Below the pieces are notes generated by a model that searched no databases, was not told the DNA's origin, and worked only from the letters and a program-made list of their open reading frames with translations. Source: Asterias rubens (taxonomy: Eukaryota; Echinodermata; Asteroidea; Forcipulatida; Asteriidae). Taken from it: 64,000 nt of DNA. This document shows positions 53,640-64,000 of this stretch, piece by piece. Within the stretch, counting starts at the first letter, position 1; each line of letters opens with the position of its first letter. Location: contig NC_047062.1 of the NCBI RefSeq assembly GCF_902459465.1, positions 32,916,673 through 32,980,672 on the forward strand. The letters are read 5' to 3'. The position numbers and the translations under genes were made by a program.

Positions 53640-56600
53640 GAATAAAGACATGTCAGTTAGTGTACGTTAAATAAAGGTTTATTTCCAGAACAAAGATTAA
53701 CAATACAAATATTACCAGATGTGTTTAACGAGTAAACCTATACACCATTTCAAGTAGTTTAACATTTAAAAAGATCACAAAATAACATAAGAATTACAAC
53801 AAATTTGTTTCTCAAGTAAACGCAAAGACTACAAATCTTAACAAGTAATTTTACAATTTAAACTAACAAAATAATTAATATAAAATAATAAACAGAGTAC
53901 GGTAATGAACCTTAGGCACATGACATCATTTGCGTAAAGCGCAATCAACTACAGGTCTAAAGAAGGTTGCGCATTGGCCCAACCACTACACAGTGGGCAT
54001 TGCCACCATTTTATATCTAAAGTCTATCAGTGCTTTATTTTAAGTACAAACTAAATTTGCATAAGTTACTTGTCTTTCTTAATAACTTTAAAGTAAAATT
54101 TAATTTCCCCTTTTAGCAGTTCAAAAACTGCATTCTCTTATCAAGTTGCCCCCCCCCCCCCTCAATTTACTCCATCAGAGTTAAAAAATCTACTAGTTAA
54201 TTTAATTCATAATAAAAACTACACAGAGCTCGCACTGCAAGCGTTTTATACATCCTTCAATATGGTATAGTTTTAGATTTAATTTGGCTACTGCATAGAG
54301 GGTGCTTCGCTATCTCGCTACCATTTTATTCGTTCTTGCTAACCGCACCCTCCTACACATGCCTCATTTATAAAACACTTATAAAAGTAATGTTTCATAT
54401 AATCACACAATAAAAATAGTTTTATAGGTTCAAAGCTTACTCAAACTTTTTTCTTAATCCCTAAGTCAAATTTTGTCATTTAAACACACCCGTTTAATAT
54501 TCATAGCATTTATTAACATAATTTCTTCTTTTCCTTATCACAATTATGTTTTACACGATACCATTACAAAAGCGAGGCTGCTTTTTTTTGCCCGAGTTAG
54601 TACATACACCGACCGTGTATAAATTGCACATATTATTGTCCGATATCTGCAGCGCACGTTAAGCAATCTTTTATTTTACCGACGTTACACAAGATTTTAT
54701 CTTACACTTTTGTGACACTCTTTCAGTCTCACTTTCTATTTATAAATAACAAATTAGTTTATTACTTATTTCATATTATAACATCAATTTTTAAATTTGA
54801 TTAAATGTAACGACAGAGTTTCCTGTTTTGATGCATAACATTAATGCAGACAATTTTATTTTATTTCATATTGAGAACTACACAGAGCTTGCACTGCAAG
54901 CGTTTTATACAAACTTCAATATTCATAGCAAAAATATATTGGAAATTTAATTTGGTTACTGCATAGAGCGTGCTCTGCTGTCTCGCTGCCATTTTATTTG
55001 TTTTTGCTAACAGCACCCTCCTACACATGCTTCATTAATAAAACACTTTTAAAAGTAATGTCTCATACAATCAAACAATAAAATAATGTTTATAATTTCA
55101 AAGCTTACTTAAACTTTATTCCTTAGTCCTTAAAGTCAAATGTAGGATAATGTTGTCATTTAAACATTAAATATTCATAGCATTTATTAACATCATTTCT
55201 TCTTTTCCTTATCATAGTTTATGTGTTACATGATACCATTACAGAAGCGAGGCTGCTTTTTTGACCCGACATAATAGATGTATCGACCACGATTAAAAAG
55301 CTTACTAATGTCTGATATCTGCATCGCGCAATCATAAAAAACAGCAATATTTTCTTTTACCGACGCTACCCACAATTTTATGAACTCCTCAAAGCCTATC
55401 TTACACTATATTTCAGTTTCACTTTCTAATTATTGAAATAAATTTGCATTTATTATATATTTCATATTAAAGCATCATTTTTTTTAATACGATTAAATGT
55501 GGTGCATAAATTGGAAATAATAATGAACACATTTAGCTCTGTTGGATTGTTTTTAGTAATTAAACTGTTTAAATTAAACTGTTTAAATTAAACTGTTTAA
55601 ATTAAACTGCTTCATAATAGTAATATACATGTAGGCCTGGCATCCCCCACTGACTGTACATAAAGTTCATACCTAAGTTCATAATTATTTATTATTTTAA
55701 CTTTAGTTAAATAATTGTGTCCTTCACCCTTTTGTCCTAAGGTTATCATAAGATTTTTTTGCCCGAGTTAATAGATGCACCGACTGCGTTTTAAATGCAT
55801 ATTAATGTCCGATATTCGCAGCGCACGTTTATAAAAAACAAGCAATATTTTCTTTTGCCGACATTACGCGACAATTTATCTTACACTTTTGTGAAACTCT
55901 TTTAGTCTCACTTTCCATTTATATAAAAAAAAAATTGTTTATTACTTATTTCATATTATAGCATTTACTATAGCATAAACGTTTTGAATTTGATTTAATG
56001 TTGCGCATGAATTTGAAAGAATAATGTACACATTCAGCTCTTGTTAGATTATTTTTTTTGTAATGCACATAATTTGATATATTTAATTTCCCAATTAAAC
56101 CGTTTCATTAAAACTAACCCATAATATTAATCTACATGTAGGCCTGGCATCCCCCACTGATCATATATAAAGTTCATACCTGTGATAATTTAAATTAAAA
56201 CTGTAATTATTGTTTTAATTTTAGTGAAATAATTGTGTCCTTCCCCCTGTTGTTAATGTAATTTTTAAACTGTCATAAACATGTTGTCATAGGATATGTT
56301 AATAAGTGTCTATTTTATTTTATTTGAATAACATTGATAAATGTTAGTTCTAATTTAATTGTGGAATGTTAGTAGAAGACACTACCTTTCATTATATATT
56401 GTTAAATTTATGAATAAGACAAAGAGCATTCTTATAAATTATAATTTTTATAAACTGTCATTTTCTCTAATGATTAACATTTCATAACGTTACTTTGTAA
56501 TATGGTAGATTGTTAATTATACAAATTATTTAGTTTATTTTCAGATGTTAGTGGTAAGATCTAATTCAATGTTATTTTCTAAGTGATTTTATCAAATGTT

Positions 56601-56850
56601 CAGACTGTTTTTTACAAAGCCCAAATCATTAATAGTAAGTTTCATGATTTACTCATTTATTTGTTTAATTTTGTATTATAATTTGTCTGTGAATACACAA
56701 ACAAGACAAACAAGACTTTTATGACGAAAAAAATGTGACATTTAAGCAATATTTTCGACGCGCAACAACGTAAAGATCGCACGACTCACACTCAAACCTA
56801 TCAGCAGCAACCTCGTTTCTAAACAAACAAATTTAACCAGTGCATACTTA
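53640..56850. repeat. AT-rich block of three diverged tandem copies
   Basis: actacacagagct(c/t)gcactgcaagcgttttatac occurs near 54230 and 54880 (spacing about 660 bp). gcccgagtta(g/a)ta...caccgac followed by gtccgatat(c/t)tgcagcgcacgtt occurs near 54590, 55270 (weaker) and 55765. ctacatgtaggcctggcatcccccactga occurs near 55627 and 56131. No coding frame is seen. The block starts beside the symmetrical poly(A) motif aaataaaggtttattt (53669-53684). The class is unknown. Confidence 0.65.
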
Positions 56851-56859
56851 TTTTGGGTC

Positions 56860-57065
56860 TTAAAACACCCATGATAAAGTTTAACATCACAATTCAGAAA
56901 TAGTAATGCATAGTATAGTTAAACATAAACTTATGTAAACACCCATGATAAAGTTTAACAGCACAATTCAGAAATAGTAATGCATAGTATAGTTAAACAT
57001 AAACTTATATAAACACCCATGATAAAGTTTAACATCACAATTCACAAATAGCAATGCATGGTACA
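56860..57065 (+). repeat. Tandem array, 3 x 74 bp
   Basis: acccatgataaagtttaaca recurs at 56867, 56941 and 57015. Units are nearly identical (tcacaattca(g/c)aaatag...). Confidence 0.92.
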
Positions 57066-57079
57066 CCGGGTTGGGGGGG

Positions 57080-58045
57080 GGGGAGGATTTCTTCAACATA
57101 GTAAATTGATGGGTTGTCTTTGCCTGAGCCTAAGGGAGTTTGACCGTGAAGCAGCACACACCTCCGCACAAGGCAGAAGCAGCACACACCTCCGCATCAA
57201 TGCAGAAGTGGCACGCACCTTCGCATGATAAGTGCAATCTCACAATGTCACCATTATAGGAGCTGATACTCCCATGATAAGAGACAGACTATAATGGGAT
57301 ACACTGCAAGACATCATACTGGGGTGACACGCCTTCAACGCTGTCGCCTCCCATTGCTTATGTATTCTTTTTGGCTGAGATTAGGTTAAGGGTTATTCTA
57401 TTCTATATTTAACATTTCTTTCAGGGGGATTTCTTCAACATAGTAAATTGATAAGCTATCTTTGCTTGAGACTAAGGGAGTTTGACCGTGAAGCAGCACA
57501 CACCTCCGCACAAGGCAGAAGTAGCACACACCTCCGCATCAATGCAGAAGCGGCATGCACCTTCGCATGATAAGTGCAATCTCACAATGTCACCATTATA
57601 GGAGCTGATACTCCCATGATAAGAGACAGACTATAATGGGATACACTGCAAGACATCATACTGGGGTGACACGCCTTCAACGCTGTCGCCTCCCATTGCT
57701 TATGTATTCTTTTTGGCTGAGATTAGGTTAAGGGTTATTCTATTCTATTCTATATTTAACATTTCTTTCTAGGGGATTTCTTCAACATAGTAAATTGATG
57801 GGCTATCTTTGCTTGAGACTAAGGGAGTTTGACAGTGAAGAAGCAGCACGCACCTCCGCACAAGGCAGAAGTGGCACACACCTCTGCATCAATGCAGAAG
57901 TGGCACGCACCTTCGCATGATAAGTGCAATCTCACAATGTCACCATTATAGGAGCTGATACTCCCATGATAAGAGACAGACTATAATGGGATACACTGCA
58001 AGACATCATACTGGGGTGACATGCCTTCAAAACGCTGTATAGTCT
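57080..58045 (+). repeat. Tandem array, 3 x about 345 bp
   Basis: cttcaacatagtaaattgat starts near 57091, 57433 and 57780. Each unit holds cctccgca-type 20-25 bp sub-repeats (gcagaag(t/c)(a/g)gcacacacctccgca), then gataagtgcaatctcacaat and gactataatgggatacactg. Identity is high, so duplication is recent. Sub-repeats inside a longer unit give a two-level structure. Confidence 0.92.
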
Positions 58046-58180
58046 CCCACATTTTTGTTTCAAATCCTTGTTTGTGATGCACAACATATTCCAGAACTAA
58101 ACTTCTTTCACATAAAAGCTCATAATTATAAAACTATTTAAGTACAACATTATACATAAGTACACCATCGCAAGTATTTT

Positions 58181-58693
58181 TTGTCATCAGATTTTGCTGA
58201 TTGTCATCCTGGTAAGCTTTGTTCAATTAGCAGGGCTACCAACGTGCAGGTTCCAGGATACCAGCCCCACGCGCTTTCTGAGATCGTAAGAGCCATTGCA
58301 CCATCCCTTAAGGGGATGGGTCCGGTCCACTGTCCCAACTTCGGCGCCAGGACAGCCTCCCTACTCTTAGTAACGCGGTCCCTAGTTGAAAGGACTAGGG
58401 ACTACTTCCGTTGGTCAACCATTTGTGATAACACCGGCACCATCCTGACAGATGAGGAGCCCAAATGCACCTTTAAGATCAACCACCCAGTGGCCCGAGC
58501 CGGAAGTAGGACCCCACATGCCACGTGCACGTGTCCAGGTCCCTTTAATCTAACCGCCGCACCACCAAGATCGCTAAATTTGCTTGCAAGCGCATTATGC
58601 AATTTTACAATTTATCGCAATTTCATAGCGCAAAAAAAAAATCGCGTTTGTGCTTGCTTGCAATGGTGTACTCATTTACAAGATGTCAATTAA
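58181..58693 (+). CDS. Unrecognised 170-aa open frame in a GC-richer island
   Basis: The frame starts MSSDFADCHPGKLCSISRAT and includes several cysteines (KCTFKINHPVARAGSR, TCTCPGPFNL). I recognise no family. Base composition is clearly richer in G+C than the AT-rich flanks. It sits between a tandem array and a family-A MITE, with no splice context visible. An open frame on the minus strand also exists in part (58402-58602). It may be a transposon-derived fragment. I give no function. Confidence 0.25.
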   Translation: MSSDFADCHPGKLCSISRATNVQVPGYQPHALSEIVRAIAPSLKGMGPVHCPNFGARTASLLLVTRSLVERTRDYFRWSTICDNTGTILTDEEPKCTFKINHPVARAGSRTPHATCTCPGPFNLTAAPPRSLNLLASALCNFTIYRNFIAQKKNRVCACLQWCTHLQDVN

Positions 58694-58720
58694 AATGATA
58701 ATAACACATGAAGATACTTC

Positions 58721-59082
58721 TTAATGGCACTGGATACGTTTGGTAATTGTCAAAGACCAATACACTCACTTGGTGTATCCCAACATATGCATAAAATAAA
58801 AATTTTGGCACAATTGGTCATTGAATTTGCAAGAGCATAATAAAAGAAAAAACACCCTTGTTGCATTACTTTGTGTGCTTTCAGATGCATAATAAAAGGC
58901 TTCAGCTGAAGTCTTTTATTATCTGGCAGAGAATTTACTTCATTCACAAAAACTACATTACTTCAGTAGGAGCCGTTTCTCACATTGTTTAATACTATCA
59001 ATAGCTCTCCATTGCAAGTTAAAAAGTAAATTTTTATGCTAAAAAGTATTTTGAGTAATTACCAATAGTGTCCAGTGCCTTC
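58721..59082. mobile_element. MITE family A, diverged
   Basis: Ends ttaatggcactggatacgtt and gtgtccagtgcctt. The inside has ataaaaggcttcagctgaagtcttttatt, a separate short hairpin also hinted at in the 32667 copy. Confidence 0.8.
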
Positions 59083-59094
59083 ACACCTCTACAC

Positions 59095-59770
59095 AAAAGT
59101 AAGCATACCATTAAAAGAAAACATATTTAAAAGGGGAGAGGTTACCAGCACTTACACCCTTAGCCAAGATCCTCAGCATCTGGCTATACAAACAACAACA
59201 CAGAAATGATCCGCTAAAACAATAATTAAAAGCACAAGAAGTGCAACATTAACTCAAAAACATATTAAAAAAGGGGAGAGGTTACCAGCACTTACACCCT
59301 TAGCCAAGATCCTCAGCATCTGGCCATAAAAACAACGTAGAATTGATCAGCTAAAGCCGAGAATTTAAAGCCCAAAAAGTGCATCATTATTTTGAAAACA
59401 GATGAGTTTTCAGACGACTCTTGAAGGAAGTCACCGAAGTAGCTTGGCGAACAATAAGAGGAAAACTGTTCCATAAGATGGGAGCAGCATCAACCCCCAC
59501 AATGCGAAGTACAGACTCTGTGGGGAGCTTGCAGTAGACACTGTGACGATGAGCGAAGACGAGGGGGTTTATAAAAGTTTTTAAGTTCGGAGATACATGC
59601 AGGAGCGAGATCATGTTGAGACTTGTAAGTGAGCTTGAACACAAGTGTCCATGATTGGCAGCTAGTGGACGGAGACAGTGAAGAATAGGGATGATGTGCT
59701 TATATCTTGGAGACTGTACCAAAAGCGGGCAGCAGTGTTCTGAATACATTGCAACTTATTCAGTTAATAA
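59095..59770 (-). pseudogene. LINE tail: RT C-terminus, frameshifted, with duplicated 3' UTR
   Basis: The minus frame 59749-59387 ends with LWNSFPLIVRQATSVTSFKS then RLKTHLFSK, the standard C-terminus of many non-LTR retrotransposon ORF2 proteins. Upstream, LNKLQCIQNTAARFW (another standard block) is in a different frame, showing a frameshift near 59710-59725. The 3' UTR beyond the stop exists twice (about 59265-59395 and 59130-59260). Both copies carry cacttacacccttagccaag and gatcctcagcatctgg. It is inactive. Confidence 0.75.
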
Positions 59771-60049
59771 AAACACATTTATAATACCTTACTGTTGAAG
59801 ACAACAAACTGATTGTTACATCCATAATTGCTTCAAGCTATAAAAGATGTCTTGACGATAGCGATGTTTTAATATGGGTCGCTCTATACCCAGTATCCTT
59901 GATGACATCAGTAGTGGTGATTCCATTCTGAAAATCTTTTCAGGAAACTATTCCCTTTATCTCCGTCTCTGAAAGGTCAAGTTTGAAGACCAGAAATTAA
60001 AATCTGCCAACAAATTTAAATGCACACTTTAAAACTACATGTACCAAAA

Positions 60050-60280
60050 GCGACAGATTTGTCTTGACATTAAGGTTTAAAATCTAGCTTGCCTAGGTAT
60101 TTTCCAAAATGTAGAGGGTAGTGGGACGAAGGATATCTCACTATCACCTGTGCCGGATTGGTCCAACCAAAGGTTTATCGCTCAAAAACAACATCGTCAA
60201 TCAGTGACATACCAGCACAAGCAAGAAGCAACAGTGAACCAAGTTCAGCAACAAGTGACATAGCTGCTGACACTCAAGAA
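60050..60280. other. Transition into the satellite
   Basis: Here ggattggtccaaccaaaggtttatcgctcaaaaacaac already resembles part of the 60-bp unit (aaccaaaggtctgt.gctcaa). It is probably the ancestral or decayed edge of the array. No gene is seen. Confidence 0.5.
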
Positions 60281-63200
60281 AGTAAAGTAAAGCAACATTG
60301 GCAACCAGCAGCATACAACTAAAGGTCTGTCGCTCAAGTAAGTAAAGTTAAGCAACATTGGCAACCAGCGGCATACAACCAAAGGACTGCAGCTCAAGAA
60401 AGTAAAGTAAAGCAACATTGGCAACCAGTGGCATACCACCAAAGGTCTGTTGCTCAAGACAGTAAAGCAAAGCAACATTGGCAACCAGTGCAATTAACCA
60501 AAGGTCTGTTGCTCAAGTAAGGAAAGTAAAGTAAAGCAACATTGGCAACCAGTGGCATACAACCAAAGGTCTGTTGCTCAAGTAAGTAAAGTAAAGCAAC
60601 ATTGGCAACCAGTGGCGTTTAACCAAAGGTCTGTTGCTCAAGTAAGGAAAGTAAAGCAAAGCAACATTGGCAACCAGTGGCATACAACCAAAGGTCTGTT
60701 GCTCAAGTAAGGAAAGTAAAGCAACATTGGCAACCAGTGGCGTTTAACCAAAGGTCTGTTGCTCAAGTAAGGAAAGTAAAGCAACATTGGCAACCAGTGG
60801 CGTTTAACCAAAGGTCTGTTGCTCAAGACAGTAAAGCAAAGCAACATTGGCAACCAGTGGCGTTTAACCAAAGGTCTGTTGCTCAAGAAAGTAAAGTAAA
60901 GCAACATTGGCAACCAGTGGCGTTTAACCAAAGGTCTGTTGCTCAAGTAAGTAAAGTAAAGCAACATTGGCAACCAGTGGCATACAACCAAAGGTCTGTT
61001 GCTCAAGAAAGTAAAATAAAGCAACATTGGCAACCAGTGGCGTTTAACCAAAGGTCTGTTGCTCATGAAAGTAAAGTAAAGCAACATTGGCAACCAGTGG
61101 CGTTTAACCAAAGGTCTGTTGCTCAAGTAAGGAAAGTAAAGCAACATTGGCAACCAGTGGCGTTTAACCAAAGGTCTGTTGCTCATGAAAGTAAAGTAAA
61201 GCAACATTGGCAACCAGTGGCATTTAACCAAAGGTCTGTTGCTCAAGTAAGAAAAGTAAAGCAACATTGGCAACCAGTGGCGTTTAACCAAAGGCCTGTT
61301 GCTCATGAAAGTAAAGTAAAGCAACATTGGCAACCAGTGGCGTTTAACCAAAGGTCTGTTGCTCAAGTAAGTAAAGTAAAGCAACATTGGCAACCAGTGG
61401 CGTTTAACCAAAGGTCTGTTGCTCATGAAAGTAAAGTAAAGCAACATTGGCAACCAGTGGCATTTAACCAAAGGTCTGTTGCTCAAGTAAGGAAAGTAAA
61501 GCAACATTGGCAACCAGTGGCGTTTAACCAAAGGTCTGTCGCTCAAGTAAGGAAAGTAAAGTAAAGCAACATTGGCAACCAGTGGCGTTTAACCAAAGGT
61601 CTGTTGCTCAAGTTAGTAAAGTAAAGCAACATTGGCAACCAGTGGCGTTAACCAAAGGTCTGTTGCTCATGAAAGTAAAGCAACATTGGCAACCAGTGGC
61701 GTTAACCAAAGGTCTGTTGCTCAAGTAAGGAAAGTAAAGCAACATTGGCAACCAGTGGCGTTAACCAAAGGTCTGTTGCTCAGGTACGGAAAGTAAAGTA
61801 AAGCAACATTGGCAACCAGTGGCATACAACCAAAGGTCTGTTGCTCAAGTAAGGAAAGTAAAGCAAAGCAACATTGGCAACCAGTGGCGTTTAACCAAAG
61901 GTCTGTTGCTCAGGTACGGAAAGTAAAGTAAAGCAACATTGGCAACCAGTGGCGTTTAACCAAAGGTCTGTTGCTCAAGTAAGTAAAGTAAAGCAACATT
62001 GGCAACCAGTGGCATACAACCAAAGGTCTGTTGCTCAAGTAAGGAAAGTAAAGCAACATTGGCAACCAGTGGCGTTTAACCAAAGGTCTGTTGCTCAAGT
62101 AAGAAAAGTAAAGTAAAGCAACATTGGCAACCAGTGGCATACAACCAAAGGTCTGTTGCTCAAGTAAGTAAAGTAAAGCAACATTGGCAACCAGTGGCGT
62201 TTAACCAAAGGTCTGTTGCTCAAGTAAGTAAAGTAAAGCAACATTGGCAACCAGTGGCATACAACCAAAGGTCTGTTGCTTAAGTAAGGAAAGTAAAGCA
62301 ACATTGGCAACCAGTGGCGTTTAACCAAAGGTCTGTTGCTCAAGAAAGTAAAGTAAAGCAACATTGGCAACCAGTGGCGTTTAACCAAAGGTCTGTTGCT
62401 CAAGTAAGAAAAGTAAAGCAAAGCAACATTGGCAACCAGTGGCGTTTAACCAAAGGTCTGTTGCTCAAGTAAGTAAAGTAAAGCAACATTGGCAACCAGT
62501 GGCATACAACCAAAGGTCTGTTGCTCAAGTAAGTAAAGTTAAGCAACATTGGCAACCAGTGGCGTTTAACCAAAGGCCTGTTGCTCAAGAAAGTAAAGTA
62601 AAGCAACATTGGCAACCAGTGGCATACCACCAAAGGTCTGTTGCTCAAGAAAGTAAAGTAAAGCAACATTGGCAACCAGTGGCGTTTAACCAAAGGTCTG
62701 TTGCTCAAGTTAGTAAAGTAAAGCAACATTGGCAACCAGTGGCGTTAACCAAAGGTCTGTTGCTCAGGTACGGAAAGTAAAGTAAAGCAACATTGGCAAC
62801 CAGTGGCGTTAACCAAAGGTCTGTCGCTCAAGTAAGGAAAGTAAAGCAACATTGGCAACCAGTGGCGTTTAACCAAAGGTCTGTTGCTCAAGTAAGTAAA
62901 GTAAAGCAACATTGGCAACCAGTGGCATTTAACCAAAGGTCTGTTGCTCAAGAAAGTAAAGTAAAGCAACATTGGCAACCAGTGGCATTTAACCAAAGGT
63001 CTGTTGCTCAAGTAAGGAAAGTAAAGCAACATTGGCAACCAGTGGCATACAACCAAAGGTCTGTTGCTCAAGAAAGTAAAGTAAAGCAACATTGGCAACC
63101 AGTGGCATACAACCAAAGGTCTGTTGCTCAAGTAAGGAAAGTAAAGCAACATTGGCAACCAGTGGCGTTTAACCAAAGGTCTGTTGCTCAAGTAAGTAAA

Positions 63201-64000
63201 GTAAAGCAACATTGGCAACCAGTGGCGTTTAACCAAAGGTCTGTTGCTCAAGTAAGTAAAGTAAAGCAACATTGGCAACCAGTGGCGTTTAACCAAAGGT
63301 CTGTTGCTCAAGTAAGTAAAGTAAAGCAACATTGACAACCAGTGGCGTTAACCAAAGGTCTGTTGCTCAAGTAAGTAAAGTAAAGCAACATTGGCAACCA
63401 GTGGCGTTTAACCAAAGGTCTGTTGCTCAAGTAAGGAAAGTAAAATAAAGCAACATTGGCAACCAGTGGCATACAACCAAAGGTCTGTTGCTCAAGTAAG
63501 TAAAGTAAAGCAACATTGGCAACCAGTGGCGTTTAACCAAAGGTCTGTTGCTCATGAAAGTAAAGTAAAGCAACATTGGCAACCAGTGGCATTTAACCAA
63601 AGGTCTGTTGCTCAAGTAAGGAAAGTAAAGCAACATTGGCAACCAGTGGCGTTTAACCAAAGGTCTGTTGCTCAAGTAAGTAAAGTAAAGCAACATTGGC
63701 AACCAGTGGCGTTAACCAAAGGTCTGTTGCTCATGAAAGTAAAGTAAAGCAACATTGGCAACCAGTGGCGTTTAACCAAAGGTCTGTTGCTCAAGTAAGT
63801 AAAGTAAAGCAACATTGGCAACCAGTGGCATACAACCAAAGGTCTGTTGCTCAAGTAAGGAAAGTAAAGCAACATTGGCAACCAGTGGCGTTTAACGAAA
63901 GGTCTGTTGCTCAAGTAAGTAAAATAAAGCAACATTGGCAACCAGTGGCATACAACCAAAGGTCTGTCGCTCAAGAAAGTAAAGTTAAGCAACATTGGCA
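60280..64000 (+). repeat. 60-bp satellite, about 60 units, running off the window end
   Basis: The unit starts agcaacattggcaaccagtg, continues gc(gttt/atac)aaccaaaggtctgttgctc and ends aagtaagtaaagtaa. Most units are exactly 60 bp. Some have 5 extra bases (taaag) or lack one (gttaacc for gtttaacc). The two main spacer types (gcgttt, gcatac) and the tail types (agtaagt, agaaagt, atgaaagt, agtaagg) are intermixed. 60 bp is 20 codons, so long open frames exist on both strands (up to 302 aa). The 5-bp and 1-bp variants break them repeatedly, so this is satellite DNA and not a gene. Confidence 0.95.

Noticed and set aside
60638..61564. 302-aa minus-strand and 295-aa plus-strand open frames in the 60-bp repeat
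   Set aside because: Both come from a stop-free 20-codon unit. Frames on both strands overlap, units with +5 or -1 bp break them, and there is no splice or start context.
60280..64000. Possible CRISPR-like array
   Set aside because: Repeats are directly adjacent with no unique spacers, and the host is a eukaryote. It is a satellite.

Overview
The window is animal nuclear DNA. It has intron-rich genes with canonical GT/AG splice sites, tRNA-derived SINEs, non-LTR retrotransposon tails, many short inverted-repeat (MITE-like) elements and large minisatellites. Gene content and the style of SINEs and MITEs suggest a marine invertebrate deuterostome, most likely an echinoderm and possibly a sea star. 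That placement is inference, not a match to a known genome.

Three complete protein-coding genes could be assembled exon by exon with consistent phase. COMMD1 (minus strand, 4 exons, 188 aa, 7705-11916) and COQ6 (plus strand, 11 exons, 526 aa, 12316-28773) lie head to head, with 399 bp between their start codons. COQ6 then meets PTTG1IP (minus strand, 8 exons, 211 aa, 29933-40043) tail to tail. The COQ6 poly(A) signals lie only about 250 bp from the PTTG1IP stop codon. The three products act in unrelated places: COMMD1 in Commander complex and NF-kB regulation, COQ6 in mitochondrial ubiquinone synthesis, and PTTG1IP as a membrane glycoprotein. The layout therefore looks like neighbourhood, not pathway clustering.

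An assembly gap (40689-41188, exactly 500 N) is followed by a plus-strand exon array (41189-48631). Seven copies, one cut by the gap, of a 108-111 nt phase 2-2 exon encode a 36-37 aa module containing a DEVYLSRSRC-like core. Three copies are open and three are broken. They are mixed with one thrombospondin type-1-like exon and two further related exons. The introns are duplicated with the exons, and part of one has expanded into a 132-bp tandem array.

Region by region: 1-7704 is gene-free and repeat-bearing; 7705-11916 COMMD1; 11917-12315 shared promoter region; 12316-29690 COQ6, whose introns hold 180-, 103- and 79-bp tandem arrays; 29933-40043 PTTG1IP; 40044-40688 its upstream flank; 41189-48631 the duplicated-exon locus; 48632-53600 MITEs plus 107-bp and 47-bp minisatellites; 53640-58050 an AT-rich block of diverged tandem duplications; 58181-58693 a GC-richer unrecognised ORF; 59095-59770 a dead LINE tail; 60280-64000 a 60-bp satellite running off the end. 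At least four MITE families recur. The commonest (called A here, with ends TTAAAGGCAGTGGACAC) has eight copies in 64 kb.
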